Part shown: in pieces, positions 1 through 8,536 of the stretch
Numbering within the stretch: position 1 is the stretch's first letter
How the letters are laid out: each line of letters begins with the position of its first letter
From: Nocardioidaceae bacterium
GTDB taxonomy: Bacteria; Actinomycetota; Actinomycetes; Propionibacteriales; Nocardioidaceae
Assembly (NCBI GenBank): GCA_013696975.1
Contig: JACCXO010000031.1
Location: forward strand, 1 to 33,522
Direction of reading: 5' to 3'
DNA length: 33,522 nucleotides
Position numbers and translations under genes: made by a program
Notes under the pieces: model-generated
Databases searched by the model: none
Seen by the model: the letters and a program-made list of their open reading frames with translations, nothing else
Told to the model about the DNA's origin: nothing

Positions 1-65
1 ACATCCACGTGTTCGACACCGGGAGCGGCGAGCGCGTCGGCAAGCGCGAGGGCGTCCGCGCCTGA
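1..65 (+). CDS. 3' end of an unidentified gene (partial)
   Basis: An open frame entering from the left edge codes for about 20 residues (IHVFDTGSGERVGKREGVRA) and stops with TGA at 63-65. A strong hairpin begins 17 bases after the stop, which is what one expects after a real gene end. The fragment is too short to name a family. The opposite strand is also open here (about 40 alanine-rich residues) but offers no ATG or convincing start, so the plus-strand reading is preferred. Confidence 0.35.
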   Translation, partial: IHVFDTGSGERVGKREGVRA

Positions 66-81
66 CACTTCGATGCGCTGA

Positions 82-115
82 AGCTGGCGGCGTACCTTCA
101 GGTACGGCGCCAGCT
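82..115 (+). terminator. Hairpin terminator candidate
   Basis: The arms at about 82-97 and 100-115 form an almost perfect stem of about 15 bp (one mismatch) around a 2-nt loop. It lies 17 nt after the stop at 65. There is no T-run, as is common for high-GC hairpin terminators. The remaining bases to 291 (end of the convergent MFS gene) show no supported gene. Confidence 0.5.
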
Positions 116-291
116 CTCTCGTCTGACGGCGCGTTGCACTTGCAGCGCTCGACGCAGCGCCTACGCGTTCGCGTAGACGTGCGGACGGCGATTACTGAGG
201 CTCGGCACCGTCTGCGCGGGTGTCTTCGTATTGTCAATAGCTACGGCGGGACCGTTCAAAATCCAGTCCGGAAGTTCCTCCGTGGCGGGGC

Positions 292-1683
292 TCAGGTGCC
301 CTGTGGCCGGACTCGATAGCTGACGACGACCGCAAGCAGCATCACAAGCACCGAGATCGCAAAGATCAAGGTGAACAAGGCGGTGGCCGACAACGTCTCG
401 CGCCAGATCGCATAGACGACACCAGCCCCTCCGATGACGAGGACTCCACCCAACGAGTCACTCATCTGGATCGCCGCGGAGTTCGCGCCTCTGTCCTTCA
501 CCGGTGACAGGTCGAACAGCAGAACGGCGTTACTCGACATCGACAGGCCCATGCCCAGGCCCGCCACCATCAGTCCGACACCTGCCAGCCACGCAGGCAC
601 CACCAACTGGCTCGTGACGATGGCCGTCGAAGCAGTCATGAGGACGCCGACGGTGGTGATCACCGATCCCTGCCGGACCAGTCCCGACCGCCGAGTGCGC
701 AGGGTGGGCCGACCTTGCCACCAGGAGCCGGCCGACCAACCGACCGCGGTTCCGGCCACCGCCAGCCCCGCAAGGGTGGGGGAGGCTCCTCGATGCGACA
801 CAAGCATCAGCGGGATGTAGGCCTCACAGCCGAAGAACCCGCCCGCGATGACCCCTCGGAAAGCGATCACCGAAGGCAAGCCTCGTCGCAGCCTCAACGT
901 GCCGGCTGGAAACATCTCGCGCGCCGACCACACCACCAGCACCACTCCGCCCATCACCGCAAGCGCCGCCGTGACCCATCGTGCCCGCTCGGCCTCGATG
1001 CCAGCCCACTGCAGCAGCGCGGCACCAATGGCCATGCCCGCGGCGAGCCAGACCCGACCAGAGCGTCTGATGTCGGAGCCGGTCGTTCCGGAGATTCGAG
1101 GCAGGATGGCGAACAGCGGCAGCGGAACGAGCGGCGCTAACGACAAGAAGGCCCACCGCCATGACACCAGCTCGGTCAGACCACCCGCTATCAGGGGCCC
1201 GACCACCGATGGGATCACCCAGGTCGTGGCGATCAGCGACATCATGCGTGGTCGAGACGCGTCGGGGTAGCACTGGGCGATGACGACATACACCGCGACG
1301 ATCATGAAACCGGCGCCCAGCCCTTGCACGACCCGGCCCAGGATCAGCATCGACATCGACTGCGCCAAGCCCGACAACAGCAGTCCGAAGCCGAAGGTCA
1401 GCGAACCGAAGATAACAGGCAGGCGTGGGCCCAGCCGGTCGCACACCTCACCCGCCACGCCGTTGGCGAACATGGCCGCGCCCAGGAAGCCGGTCAACGC
1501 CCAGGGGTAGAGCCCGAGACCGCCCAGCTCTTCAGCAGCGGCCGGCAGTGCTGTGGCCACAGCCATGAACTCGAAGGCGAAGCCTAGGATCAGCGAGCAA
1601 ACGCCGAGCGAGAGAACCCGATAGTCAGCCGACAGCGGGCCGGGCGCGGTGATCGTGGTGCCGGCATCCGTGGAGGTACCCAA
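292..1683 (-). CDS. MFS drug-exporter-like transporter, 14 TM (DHA2-type)
   Basis: A 463-residue integral membrane protein, probably a proton-coupled exporter of small molecules; the substrate cannot be read from sequence. About 14 hydrophobic segments can be counted, which fits the DHA2 branch of the major facilitator superfamily. The TM4 motif GRVVQGLGAGF is present, and TM5 carries an antiporter-type motif C (VVGPLIAGGL). The only plausible start is TTG at 1683, without an obvious Shine-Dalgarno, so the N-terminus is uncertain by a few residues. The gene is transcribed away from the DUF3039 gene's 3' side with 53 bp between them, and no regulator gene is adjacent. An amino-acid or siderophore exporter of the same fold is possible. 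Confidence 0.85.
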   Translation of the reverse strand: MGTSTDAGTTITAPGPLSADYRVLSLGVCSLILGFAFEFMAVATALPAAAEELGGLGLYPWALTGFLGAAMFANGVAGEVCDRLGPRLPVIFGSLTFGFGLLLSGLAQSMSMLILGRVVQGLGAGFMIVAVYVVIAQCYPDASRPRMMSLIATTWVIPSVVGPLIAGGLTELVSWRWAFLSLAPLVPLPLFAILPRISGTTGSDIRRSGRVWLAAGMAIGAALLQWAGIEAERARWVTAALAVMGGVVLVVWSAREMFPAGTLRLRRGLPSVIAFRGVIAGGFFGCEAYIPLMLVSHRGASPTLAGLAVAGTAVGWSAGSWWQGRPTLRTRRSGLVRQGSVITTVGVLMTASTAIVTSQLVVPAWLAGVGLMVAGLGMGLSMSSNAVLLFDLSPVKDRGANSAAIQMSDSLGGVLVIGGAGVVYAIWRETLSATALFTLIFAISVLVMLLAVVVSYRVRPQGT

Positions 1684-1736
1684 TCAAGCGCCGCAGAAGT
1701 CGGGTGTAACAGACTGTGCCAGCGGGCAACGCGCTC

Positions 1737-2003
1737 TCACTCGTCGTCGCTATCGTCGCGGCCCCTGGCCATCGACTCCCAGACCTCTTTGCAGGCTGGG
1801 CAGACCGGGTACTTCTTGGGGTCGCGACTCGGTACCCACACCTTGCCGCACAGAGCTACCAGTGGGGTGCCCATCACCATTGACTCGGTCAGCTTGTCCT
1901 TGCGGGCGTAGTGGCTGAACCGGTCGTGGTCACCTTCGTCGACGGACTCCTGGGTGCGCTGGTCCTCGAGAGTCTCGACGCCGGGGCTGAGTTGAATGCT
2001 CAC
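1737..2003 (-). CDS. DUF3039 domain-containing protein
   Basis: A small 88-residue acidic protein matching the actinobacterial DUF3039 family by its core: HDRFSHYARKDK, then LCGKVWVPSRDPKKYPVCPACK. Three cysteines (CGKVW and CPAC) look like an incomplete zinc-ribbon site. No biochemical function is known for the family, and I do not assign one. It is the last gene of a compact minus-strand group after malic enzyme and YqgE, with a 21-bp gap, so it is probably co-transcribed with them. Both ends are rich in Asp and Glu. Confidence 0.85.
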   Translation of the reverse strand: MSIQLSPGVETLEDQRTQESVDEGDHDRFSHYARKDKLTESMVMGTPLVALCGKVWVPSRDPKKYPVCPACKEVWESMARGRDDSDDE

Positions 2004-2024
2004 GCGGCGAGTCTACGACGCCCC

Positions 2025-2576
2025 TCAGTTGAGGCTCGGGTCGTCGGGCATAGTCGCCAAGAAGGCAAGCTCACCAGGCTGACGACGCAAGATGGAGCGC
2101 CACAGGTCCTCGGGGTGAGAGGTCAGCAGGTCCGTCGGCACGGCGTTGACGATGTACCAGGAGCCTTCCTCGATCTCTGCCGTCAACTGTTCGTGCCCCC
2201 AACCGGCATACCCAGAGAACACGCGCAAGCCGATCAGGTTGTCAAGCACCGTGTCCGGTTCGGCGTCGAGGTCGATGAGCCCGAAGTCTCCGGTGAGTCG
2301 CCGGAAGTTGTCGGTCGGTCCCTCTCCGAGCGACAACCCCACTGCCAACGCGGACTCGCGCGAGACCGGCCCGCCGCTGAACAGCTGATGCGGCTCGGCC
2401 ACCACATCTGCCCAGCCGGGCAGCACCGCCCGCAAAGGCAGCTCCATCGGCCGGTTGAGGACAACTCCGATGGCCCCGTCCTCGTCGTGGTCGAGCAGCA
2501 GGATGACGGCGCGGTTGAAGTTCGGGTCGATCATCTCCGGAGTGGCAACCAGCAGCTCGCCTGCGTGAAACGTCAT
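2025..2576 (-). CDS. YqgE/AlgH family protein (UPF0301)
   Basis: A 183-residue cytosolic protein of the YqgE/AlgH family. Signatures: GELLVATPEMIDPNFNRAV at the N-terminus, then ILLLDHDEDGAIGVVLNRP, FSGGPVSRESA, and RVFSGYAGWGHEQLTAEI. The length equals the family norm (about 185). Its molecular role is not settled; AlgH was named from alginate regulation in Pseudomonas, but that does not carry over here. Its ATG overlaps the stop of malic enzyme by 4 bases (ATGA, 2573-2576), implying translational coupling. Confidence 0.92.
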   Translation of the reverse strand: MTFHAGELLVATPEMIDPNFNRAVILLLDHDEDGAIGVVLNRPMELPLRAVLPGWADVVAEPHQLFSGGPVSRESALAVGLSLGEGPTDNFRRLTGDFGLIDLDAEPDTVLDNLIGLRVFSGYAGWGHEQLTAEIEEGSWYIVNAVPTDLLTSHPEDLWRSILRRQPGELAFLATMPDDPSLN

Positions 2577-3973
2577 CGCGATGAGCTCACCTCTTGCGCG
2601 GCATCCTTGACGGCGGTTGCGACGGCCTTGTGCACCTCTTCATGGAAGACACTGGGTATCACGTAGTTGGCGTTCAGCTCGTCGTCGGTGACCGTCGACG
2701 CGATGGCCCGGGCCGCAGCGACCAGCAACGAGTCGCTGATGGTCGATGCGGATGCGTCGAGAAGTCCACGGAAGACGCCAGGAAAGGCGAGCACGTTGTT
2801 GATCTGATTGGGGTAGTCCGAGCGCCCCGTCGCCACGACGGCTGCGTGCTTGCGGGCCTCACCGGGGTCGACCTCGGGATCTGGGTTGGCGAGGGCGAAC
2901 ACGATCGCGCCGTCGGCCATCGCGGCGATGTCAGTCGCATCCAGCACGTTCGGAGCCGAGACCCCGATGAAGACGTCCGCCCCCCGTACGGCGTCCTTGA
3001 GCGAGCCGCTCACCGAAGCGGCGTTGGTGTGCTCGGCGATCCAACGCAACGAGGGGGTGAGGCCAGCGCGTCCTCCATGGATAACGCCTTCAATGTCGGC
3101 CACGACGACGTCGCGGGCGCCTGCCTCGAGAACGAGTCGCACGATCGCTGACCCAGCCGCCCCTGCCCCGGAGAGCACGATGCGCACATCCGAGAGCTCC
3201 TTGTCCACCGCCCGCAATGCGTTGGTCAACGCTGCCAGCACCACGATCGCGGTGCCGTGCTGGTCGTCGTGAAAGACGGGTATGTCGAGCAGCGCACGCA
3301 GTCGAGCCTCAACCTCGAAACAACGCGGCGCCGAGATGTCCTCGAGGTTGATGCCGGCGAAGACCGGTGCGATCACCTGCACGGTGCGGACGATCTCGTC
3401 CACGTCCTGGGTGTCCAGACACAACGGCCACGCGTCGATGCCCGCAAAACGTTTGAACAGCGCCGCCTTCCCCTCCATCACCGGCAGTGCGGCAGCGGGG
3501 CCGAGATTGCCCAGTCCCAAGACAGCAGAACCGTCCGTGACCACGGCGACCGCGTTGCGCTTGATGGTGAGCCGGCGCGCGTCCTCGGGGTTGCGGGCGA
3601 TCGCCAGACACACTCGTGCGACGCCTGGGGTGTAGACCATCGACAGCTCGTCACGGTTGCGGATGGGATGCTTCGATGCCACCTCGATGGTGCCACCGAG
3701 GTGCATCAAGAAGGTGCGATCGGAGACCTTGTGGACATCGACTCCCTCGATCTGATGAAGCGCCTCGACGAGGTCGCCCGCATGATCGGTGTCCCGAGCG
3801 GCACACGTCACATCGATGCGGAGCTTGTCTACCCCGGAGGCCGTGACGTCGAGGGCTGTGACGTAGCCGCCGGCGGCCTCGACGGCACTCGTCAGCTGGC
3901 TGACCGCTGAGCCGCCAGCGGGCACGACGAGGCGGACAGTGATCGAGTAGGACACGGAGGGAGCGCTGGCCAT
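2573..3973 (-). CDS. NAD(P)-dependent malic enzyme with N-terminal ACT-like domain
   Basis: Oxidative decarboxylation of malate to pyruvate with NAD(P) reduction, in central carbon metabolism in the cytosol. The 466 residues begin with an ACT-like module (about 1-80, starting SVSYSITVRLVVPAGG), a probable amino-acid or metabolite sensor. The malic enzyme N-domain follows, with MVYTPGVARVCLAIA, a lysine in the KRNAVAVVTDGSAVLGLGN segment and the metal-site motif FHDDQHGTA. The NAD domain contains VLSGAGAAGSAI and FALANPDPEVDPGEA. The length and ACT-malic layout match the short bacterial malic enzymes. ATG at 3973 heads the minus-strand operon with YqgE and DUF3039. NAD versus NADP preference cannot be decided by eye. 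Confidence 0.93.
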   Translation of the reverse strand: MASAPSVSYSITVRLVVPAGGSAVSQLTSAVEAAGGYVTALDVTASGVDKLRIDVTCAARDTDHAGDLVEALHQIEGVDVHKVSDRTFLMHLGGTIEVASKHPIRNRDELSMVYTPGVARVCLAIARNPEDARRLTIKRNAVAVVTDGSAVLGLGNLGPAAALPVMEGKAALFKRFAGIDAWPLCLDTQDVDEIVRTVQVIAPVFAGINLEDISAPRCFEVEARLRALLDIPVFHDDQHGTAIVVLAALTNALRAVDKELSDVRIVLSGAGAAGSAIVRLVLEAGARDVVVADIEGVIHGGRAGLTPSLRWIAEHTNAASVSGSLKDAVRGADVFIGVSAPNVLDATDIAAMADGAIVFALANPDPEVDPGEARKHAAVVATGRSDYPNQINNVLAFPGVFRGLLDASASTISDSLLVAAARAIASTVTDDELNANYVIPSVFHEEVHKAVATAVKDAAQEVSSSR

Positions 3974-4084
3974 GCCCCCATCATTGCAACAAGGCCCGGA
4001 CGGATGCCGGATGACCTGCCGACTGGCAACCGCTCAGGCCGACCTACTGGCAGAGATGGGGCAACCCAGCCGCGACTTGCGCGG

Positions 4085-5164
4085 TCAACTGCTCAGGACG
4101 ACCGCTCCATCTTCGGCTGGCACCAGCTCGATCCAGGTGCGCCCAGCCGGGACTGTCACTTCATCGCCGTCAGTGTTCTGCAACGTCAGAGCGCTGCCCG
4201 CGCTTTCCTTGCTCCAGGTGGCCTGGAGCGCCTTGCCGCCGTGCACGAGCACGGCCTCACCCCGGCCGTAGAACTTGGTCTCGGGGACCGGGTTCCCTGC
4301 TGGGTCCTGGTAGCCGGCATCGCCAACCTTCACCTTGAGCAGCAAGACGTTATCCGCCATGAAGTCATCGCCCTCCTCGGCAAACGACTCAGGACGGGTC
4401 CAGCCGTCGTCAGTCTGCTTCCATTCGGTGCTGTGAGCAGCGGAAAAGGTTGCGGTTATCTTGTCCACCGCGATGGTGCCCTCGAAGTCTGACTGGTCAC
4501 CGAATGCGAGATAGGACTCCGCCGGAGCCTGCCATCCGTCCTGGGGGTTATCGGCCAGGTCACCGAGTGACATGAAGAGGTCGTAGGGCGCTGAGCGGTC
4601 GTCAGCGCGATAGAAACCTGCTGCCCCCTCAACGGACGTTGCCACCTCGGCATCGGCTATTCGCGCAATCGTGCGTCCGGCCCCACCCGAGGCCACCAGT
4701 ACCGCAGCAGTCGGTTTGACGATTCCGATGTCAGAGGCACGCAGAGAGCGAACCGGCCCGACCTGGTCGGGTACGTCGGAGTAGTAGAAGACCGCGAGGC
4801 GGGTGAGCCCGCCCTCGACCAGTTGCTCGACGACCATGTCGGCCGAACTCAGGCCGATCTGTGGCGTCGAACTCGCCGTGTTGTCCATCTTCACGACATA
4901 GACAGGGTGCTGCGGCCCACCGCCCTCGAACGTGGCGCCAGTCAGTGGCCACTCCCCGGACAGCATCACTGCGCCGCCGGTTCTGACCGACTCGATGGGT
5001 CTGTCAGCGGCCGCTGCCTCCACCTCCGGCTCGCTGCCGCCGCTTGCTTTGTCGCCACCACAAGCTGCCGCGCCGGCGCACACAGCCAAGACCAGTTCGG
5101 CCACCGCGCTCTTGCGACGCCAGTCTTGGTCGGCACGGCCGCGGCGCCCCCGTCTCACAAGCAT
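4085..5164 (-). CDS. DUF3048 (YerB-like) lipoprotein
   Basis: A 359-residue predicted lipoprotein. From ATG at 5164 it has a basic N-terminus (MLVRRGRRGR), a hydrophobic stretch and a lipobox-like end (AGAAAC followed by GG), then a Gly/Ser/Glu linker. The body matches DUF3048: PVYVVKMDNTASSTPQIGLSS, ADMVVEQLVEGGLTRLAVFY, and VGPVRSLRASD, with a C-terminal YerB-type beta domain (DNVLLLKVKV). The family's function is unknown; it sits outside the membrane. The frame stays open to 5215, but that extension would cross the terminator hairpin at 5180-5209, so 5164 is chosen. The neighbouring NlpC/P60 gene suggests, but does not prove, an envelope role. Confidence 0.85.
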   Translation of the reverse strand: MLVRRGRRGRADQDWRRKSAVAELVLAVCAGAAACGGDKASGGSEPEVEAAAADRPIESVRTGGAVMLSGEWPLTGATFEGGGPQHPVYVVKMDNTASSTPQIGLSSADMVVEQLVEGGLTRLAVFYYSDVPDQVGPVRSLRASDIGIVKPTAAVLVASGGAGRTIARIADAEVATSVEGAAGFYRADDRSAPYDLFMSLGDLADNPQDGWQAPAESYLAFGDQSDFEGTIAVDKITATFSAAHSTEWKQTDDGWTRPESFAEEGDDFMADNVLLLKVKVGDAGYQDPAGNPVPETKFYGRGEAVLVHGGKALQATWSKESAGSALTLQNTDGDEVTVPAGRTWIELVPAEDGAVVLSS

Positions 5165-5179
5165 GGCCCAAGTGTGGCT

Positions 5180-5209
5180 CAGGGCCGACTCTTTCCTGAG
5201 TCGGCCCTG
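5180..5209 (-). terminator. 12-bp perfect hairpin downstream of the NlpC/P60 gene
   Basis: The arms 5180-5191 and 5198-5209 are exactly complementary over 12 bp around the 6-nt loop TTTCCT. On the minus strand it starts 51 nt after the stop of the NlpC/P60 gene (5260) and ends 16 nt before the DUF3048 start, so it most likely ends the riboswitch-controlled transcript. There is no U-tract. Confidence 0.6.
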
Positions 5210-5259
5210 CGTCACGGCCTGTCAGTGGTTGTTACCAGCGGCGCAGTCGCCGCGTGCTT

Positions 5260-5751
5260 TCAGCTCCGGTGACGCAAGGTGCCAGCGAACCAGGACGAGG
5301 TCCAGACGGGATCGCGCTTGACCGGCGTACCACTTCGGCTGGCGTGCAACAGCCAAGTCTTTCCATGATTGCGACCGAGGAATATCGCCTCGTGGTAAAC
5401 GTTGCCGCCGCTGTGGAAGAACATCAGGTCGCCGCGGCGGAGATTCTTCTTCGCGATACGTCGCACGGCAGTGGCTTGGGCGTCTGAAGTCCGCGGCAGA
5501 CTAATGCCGGCCTTGCCGAACGAGTACATCGTGAGTCCGGAGCAGTCGAAGGCGTTGGGGCCCGCCGCGCCGTAGACGTAGGGGTCGCCCTTCTGGTCGA
5601 GCGCGACTTGCAGACCGTGGTGAATCTTGCGCTCGCGCTTGGTGCGGGCCGCGTCGGCGGGAGCCACGATAAAGACCGAGAGCACGAGAGCTGCGGTGAG
5701 GAGGGCAGGGATGACGGTCGAAAGACGCCGCCATAGGATCGCTGCAGGCAT
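5260..5751 (-). CDS. Secreted NlpC/P60 (C40) peptidoglycan hydrolase
   Basis: A 163-residue exported cysteine peptidase expected to cut gamma-D-Glu-diamino-acid bonds in peptidoglycan stem peptides. The signal peptide spans residues 1-34 (MPAAILWRR, then a long hydrophobic core ending APADA). The catalytic domain fills the rest: Cys70 in NAFDCSGLTMYSF, His120 in VYHEAIFLG and His136 in WLLHA form the expected triad, with RRGDLMFFH between. There is no separate wall-binding domain, so it is a minimal enzyme. ATG 5751 is chosen because GAAGGAGA lies 8-9 nt upstream; a longer open frame to 5844 would run into the riboswitch. Expression is likely set by the c-di-AMP riboswitch directly upstream. 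Confidence 0.92.
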   Translation of the reverse strand: MPAAILWRRLSTVIPALLTAALVLSVFIVAPADAARTKRERKIHHGLQVALDQKGDPYVYGAAGPNAFDCSGLTMYSFGKAGISLPRTSDAQATAVRRIAKKNLRRGDLMFFHSGGNVYHEAIFLGRNHGKTWLLHASRSGTPVKRDPVWTSSWFAGTLRHRS

Positions 5752-5765
5752 GAAGAGTCTCCTTC

Positions 5766-5957
5766 TCACGCCTGTGAGGTGAGCTGTCGGGTTCGAGCGA
5801 GAAGGTGCTCGGCCGCTGTCAGAAGGCGGCTTGACCCCAAGCACTCAGGAAGCAAGTGCACAGAATTGGGTCCCCCACTCCTGCCCCGGTGTGAGAATTG
5901 CTTTCTGTGTCGATGGTTTTGGGGATCACCCGCGCTGAGGGGGCAGGACTCGGCGTC
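5766..5957 (-). promoter_or_regulatory. ydaO/yuaA-type c-di-AMP riboswitch upstream of the NlpC/P60 gene
   Basis: Read on the minus strand, the leader has the elements of the actinobacterial ydaO class in order: CGCCGAGTCC at the 5' side; a perfect 9-bp P2 stem (tcctgcccc, 5948-5940, with ggggcagga, 5887-5879); GTGGGGGACCCAATT; CTTGGGGTCAAGCC; and the 3' block TCGAACCCGACAGCTCACC followed by AGGCGTGAGAAGGAGA. That last block leads straight into the ribosome site. In this class c-di-AMP binding turns expression off. The boundaries are approximate. A promoter is expected beyond 5957; TAATTA at 5974-5979 with CTGACA (6000-5995) is a weak candidate. The stretch 5980-6171 holds no supported gene. 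Confidence 0.88.
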
Positions 5958-6171
5958 CAGAGCGGGTGCTATGTAATTAAGGCTCGGCCGATGCTGTCAG
6001 GAGTTATGCGTATCGCCAAGTGGTTGAGCGGAGAAAGATCACCTGGCGAGGCTCAACTTAACCTGGGTGTGGCGCAGATCACACCGCGTGAGAGACTGCT
6101 CTTCACGGCACGTAGCGGCTCTCGGACGCAGCGCAGGAGCAAACCATCTCATTGCCGCCGATGCAACTGGC

Positions 6172-7140
6172 TCAGGAAGGAACTGACTCAGACAGAAGCC
6201 TCTGCCAGTCGCCGAGAAACCGCCCCAACCCGTATCTCTCCAGAGCCACCTCTCGAGCCACCTCGCCCACAGCGCGTGCCTGTTGCGGCTCGTCGATGAA
6301 CGTGGAGGCTGCCCGCTTGAGGTCCTCGAGCCGAGTCGACAAGACACCAGCCTCCGGCGGCACGGCCATCACGGCTTCCGTCGTGGCAAGCGCCACCACC
6401 GGCATTCCCAGCTGCATGGCCTCGAGCAAAGACAACCCCAGCGACGTCCAACGCGAGGTGTGGACATAGACCCGGCGGCGGGCCATGGCGGTATGCAGCT
6501 CGCGCTGCGCCACGTCATCGAAACAGCGCAACCTCTCGGCATCCAGCCCGAGCACTGCACCCAGTTGCTCGACCCGCATGCCGAACACGTCGAGTGGCGC
6601 TGCCGCTGACAACTGACCGAGCAAGTCCGCGCCGACGGCGCGGCCGCGACGAACGGGGTCGTTCACGCAGACAGCCGCTCGCGCGATCTCGCCGGTGTAG
6701 AGATGGCCGGGGTCGACGATGCCGTGCTCGATCACCGTTGTTCGCGCCGACCCGCAGTCCCAAAGGAGCTGGTTGAAGTGCGTCACGTGAACAACCGGTA
6801 TGTCGGTCTGCCCCGCCAGTGGGTGCCTCGTGAACGGCACGTCACCGCCTGGAGTGTTGTGCTCGACATAGACAGCCGGCACGTCTCGCCCGACCCGGCG
6901 CTCGGTCCAGGTTTCGACCAGCTGGGCTTCATGTGGGCGTTGCAGCACCACCACGTCGATGTCCTCGTCGCGGAGCCCGCCAAAGGGCACTTCACGGACG
7001 CTCGTCGGCCAGTCCCAGGTGCGGGCGCGTCCGAGGCCGTCAGGTCCCCGATCGGGAGTGACCGGGACGACATACTCGTGGTTTCCCTGCACGAACGCTG
7101 TGCTCCACGAGCCGTGTACGTGCCACAGCAAGATCTTCAA
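6172..7140 (-). CDS. GT-B-type glycosyltransferase of the glycan island
   Basis: A 322-residue putative sugar transferase, cytosolic or membrane-peripheral. The N-terminal half starts LKILLWHVHGSWSTAFVQG and holds VVVLQRPHEAQLV, VYVEHNTPGG and VVHVTHFNQLLW. The C-terminal half has the GT4-like donor-site pattern SRWTSLGLSLLEAMQLGMPV followed by VMAVPPEAG. TTG at 7140 is chosen as start because AAGGGTG lies just upstream and homologous starts begin at this KILLWHVHG block; the open frame to 7326 overlaps the UGD gene and is rejected. It follows UDP-glucose dehydrogenase by 23 bp on the same strand, so the two are probably one transcript. The donor may be UDP-glucuronate or another sugar made in the island; this is inference. 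Confidence 0.8.
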   Translation of the reverse strand: MKILLWHVHGSWSTAFVQGNHEYVVPVTPDRGPDGLGRARTWDWPTSVREVPFGGLRDEDIDVVVLQRPHEAQLVETWTERRVGRDVPAVYVEHNTPGGDVPFTRHPLAGQTDIPVVHVTHFNQLLWDCGSARTTVIEHGIVDPGHLYTGEIARAAVCVNDPVRRGRAVGADLLGQLSAAAPLDVFGMRVEQLGAVLGLDAERLRCFDDVAQRELHTAMARRRVYVHTSRWTSLGLSLLEAMQLGMPVVALATTEAVMAVPPEAGVLSTRLEDLKRAASTFIDEPQQARAVGEVAREVALERYGLGRFLGDWQRLLSESVPS

Positions 7141-7163
7141 CGGTTCACCCTTGTCGCGGCAGC

Positions 7164-8495
7164 TCAGCCGAGCGGCCTGTTCGGCGAGCGGCGACCCAGG
7201 GCGTGCAGCTCCCAGCCCGCGGCGCGCCACTTGTCGGGATCGAGGAATAGCCGCCCGTCGATGGCTCGAGGTGCGGCCACGACGTCGAGGAGCGCCACCG
7301 GGTCGATGCTCTGGAAGTCTGGCCAATCGGTCAACACCATGACGAGCTCGGCGTCACGGCAGGCCGAGATGCTGTCCTCGTCATACTCCAGAGCCGGCTC
7401 CGCTCGGCGCGCGTTGCGCAGCGCCGCCGGATCGCTGACCCGAACGCGTGCACCAAGCCGGTGCAACCTGCTGGCGATGTCAAGAGCTGGGGAGTCTCGG
7501 ACGTCATCGGAGCCGGCCTTGAAGGCAGCGCCGAGCACGGTGATGTTGGCCCCGGTCACGACTCCTTCGAGCAACGAGACCGCAAGCTCTACGGTGCGCG
7601 CGCGTTGACGCAGATTGATCACGTCGATCTCGCGCAAGATCGCGGCTGGCTCTCCGACTCCCAGTTCCTGCGCACGCGCCAGGAAGGCTCGGGTGTCCTT
7701 GGGCAGGCAGCCACCGCCGTAGCCGACGCCGGGAGTGAGGAAACGCGAGCCGATCCTGGCGTCGTAGCCCAGGATCGTCGTCAGGTCTCCCACATCGGCG
7801 TCCGCTGCCTCGCACACCTCGGCGAAGAGGTTGACCAGTGATATGCGGGCCGCCAGCATTACGTTGGCGGCCGCCTTGGCCAGCTCTGCCGTCGCCAGAT
7901 CGGTCCGGACGCAAGGCACCCCGGCAGTGATGACTGGCGCGTAAACCTCACGCAGCATCAGGTCGGCCTCGTTGCTCTCCACCCCGAACACCAGCCGCTC
8001 AGGTCGCAATGAGTCCTCGACGGCATGGCCTTCGCGCAGAAACTCGGGGTTCCATGCGAGTTCGACCGCGTTTCCGCCCGGTGCGATGCGACGGACGTAG
8101 TCGCGGGCGGCGGCCGCTGTCCCGACCGGAACCGTGGACTTGCCGACCACCAGACTCGGCCCGTCGAGCAACGGTGCAAGCTGCGCAAGTGCAGACCATA
8201 AGGCCGACAGGTCCGCGGCGTGGCTGCTCTCGGACTGCGGCGTGCCGACGCAGACGAAGTGCACCTCGGCTTGCGATGCGTCGGCGTAGTCGGTCGAGAA
8301 CAACAGCTTGCCCGATCGCACTCCCTGCGTGAGCAAGCGGTCGAGACCGGGCTCTTGGAAGGGTGCCCGCCCGGTGGCGAGCCGCTCGACACGAGCAGGG
8401 TTGCTGTCGATGCCGACGACCTGATGGCCGCAGGCTGCCAGGCACGCCGCATGGGTAGCGCCGAGATAACCGGTCCCCAAGACTGAGATCCGCAC
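7164..8495 (-). CDS. UDP-glucose 6-dehydrogenase
   Basis: Oxidises UDP-glucose twice with NAD to UDP-glucuronate, a precursor for acidic surface glycans and for UDP-xylose. The 443 residues start RISVLGTGYLGATHAACLA (Rossmann motif GTGYLG) and continue with FVCVGTP, WNPEFLREGHAVED, ELAKAAANVMLAARIS and the active-site block GYGGGCLPKDTRAF (Cys263). The C-terminal UDP-binding domain has GAAFKAGSDDVRDSPAL. The length matches the family. GTG at 8495 is taken as the start because the Rossmann fold begins two residues later; the open frame continues across the divergent promoter and is not coding there. It is divergent from the carbamoyltransferase, so both arms of the island share one control region. 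Confidence 0.95.
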   Translation of the reverse strand: MRISVLGTGYLGATHAACLAACGHQVVGIDSNPARVERLATGRAPFQEPGLDRLLTQGVRSGKLLFSTDYADASQAEVHFVCVGTPQSESSHAADLSALWSALAQLAPLLDGPSLVVGKSTVPVGTAAAARDYVRRIAPGGNAVELAWNPEFLREGHAVEDSLRPERLVFGVESNEADLMLREVYAPVITAGVPCVRTDLATAELAKAAANVMLAARISLVNLFAEVCEAADADVGDLTTILGYDARIGSRFLTPGVGYGGGCLPKDTRAFLARAQELGVGEPAAILREIDVINLRQRARTVELAVSLLEGVVTGANITVLGAAFKAGSDDVRDSPALDIASRLHRLGARVRVSDPAALRNARRAEPALEYDEDSISACRDAELVMVLTDWPDFQSIDPVALLDVVAAPRAIDGRLFLDPDKWRAAGWELHALGRRSPNRPLG

Positions 8496-8536
8496 GGCGA
8501 TGCTGTGCCCGTGGCGTGAGGGTTCATGCGCCGGAG

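Noticed and set aside
5752-5844. Longer start for the NlpC/P60 protein.
   Set aside because: This DNA is the 3' part of the ydaO riboswitch, and ATG 5751 has an ideal ribosome site and signal peptide.
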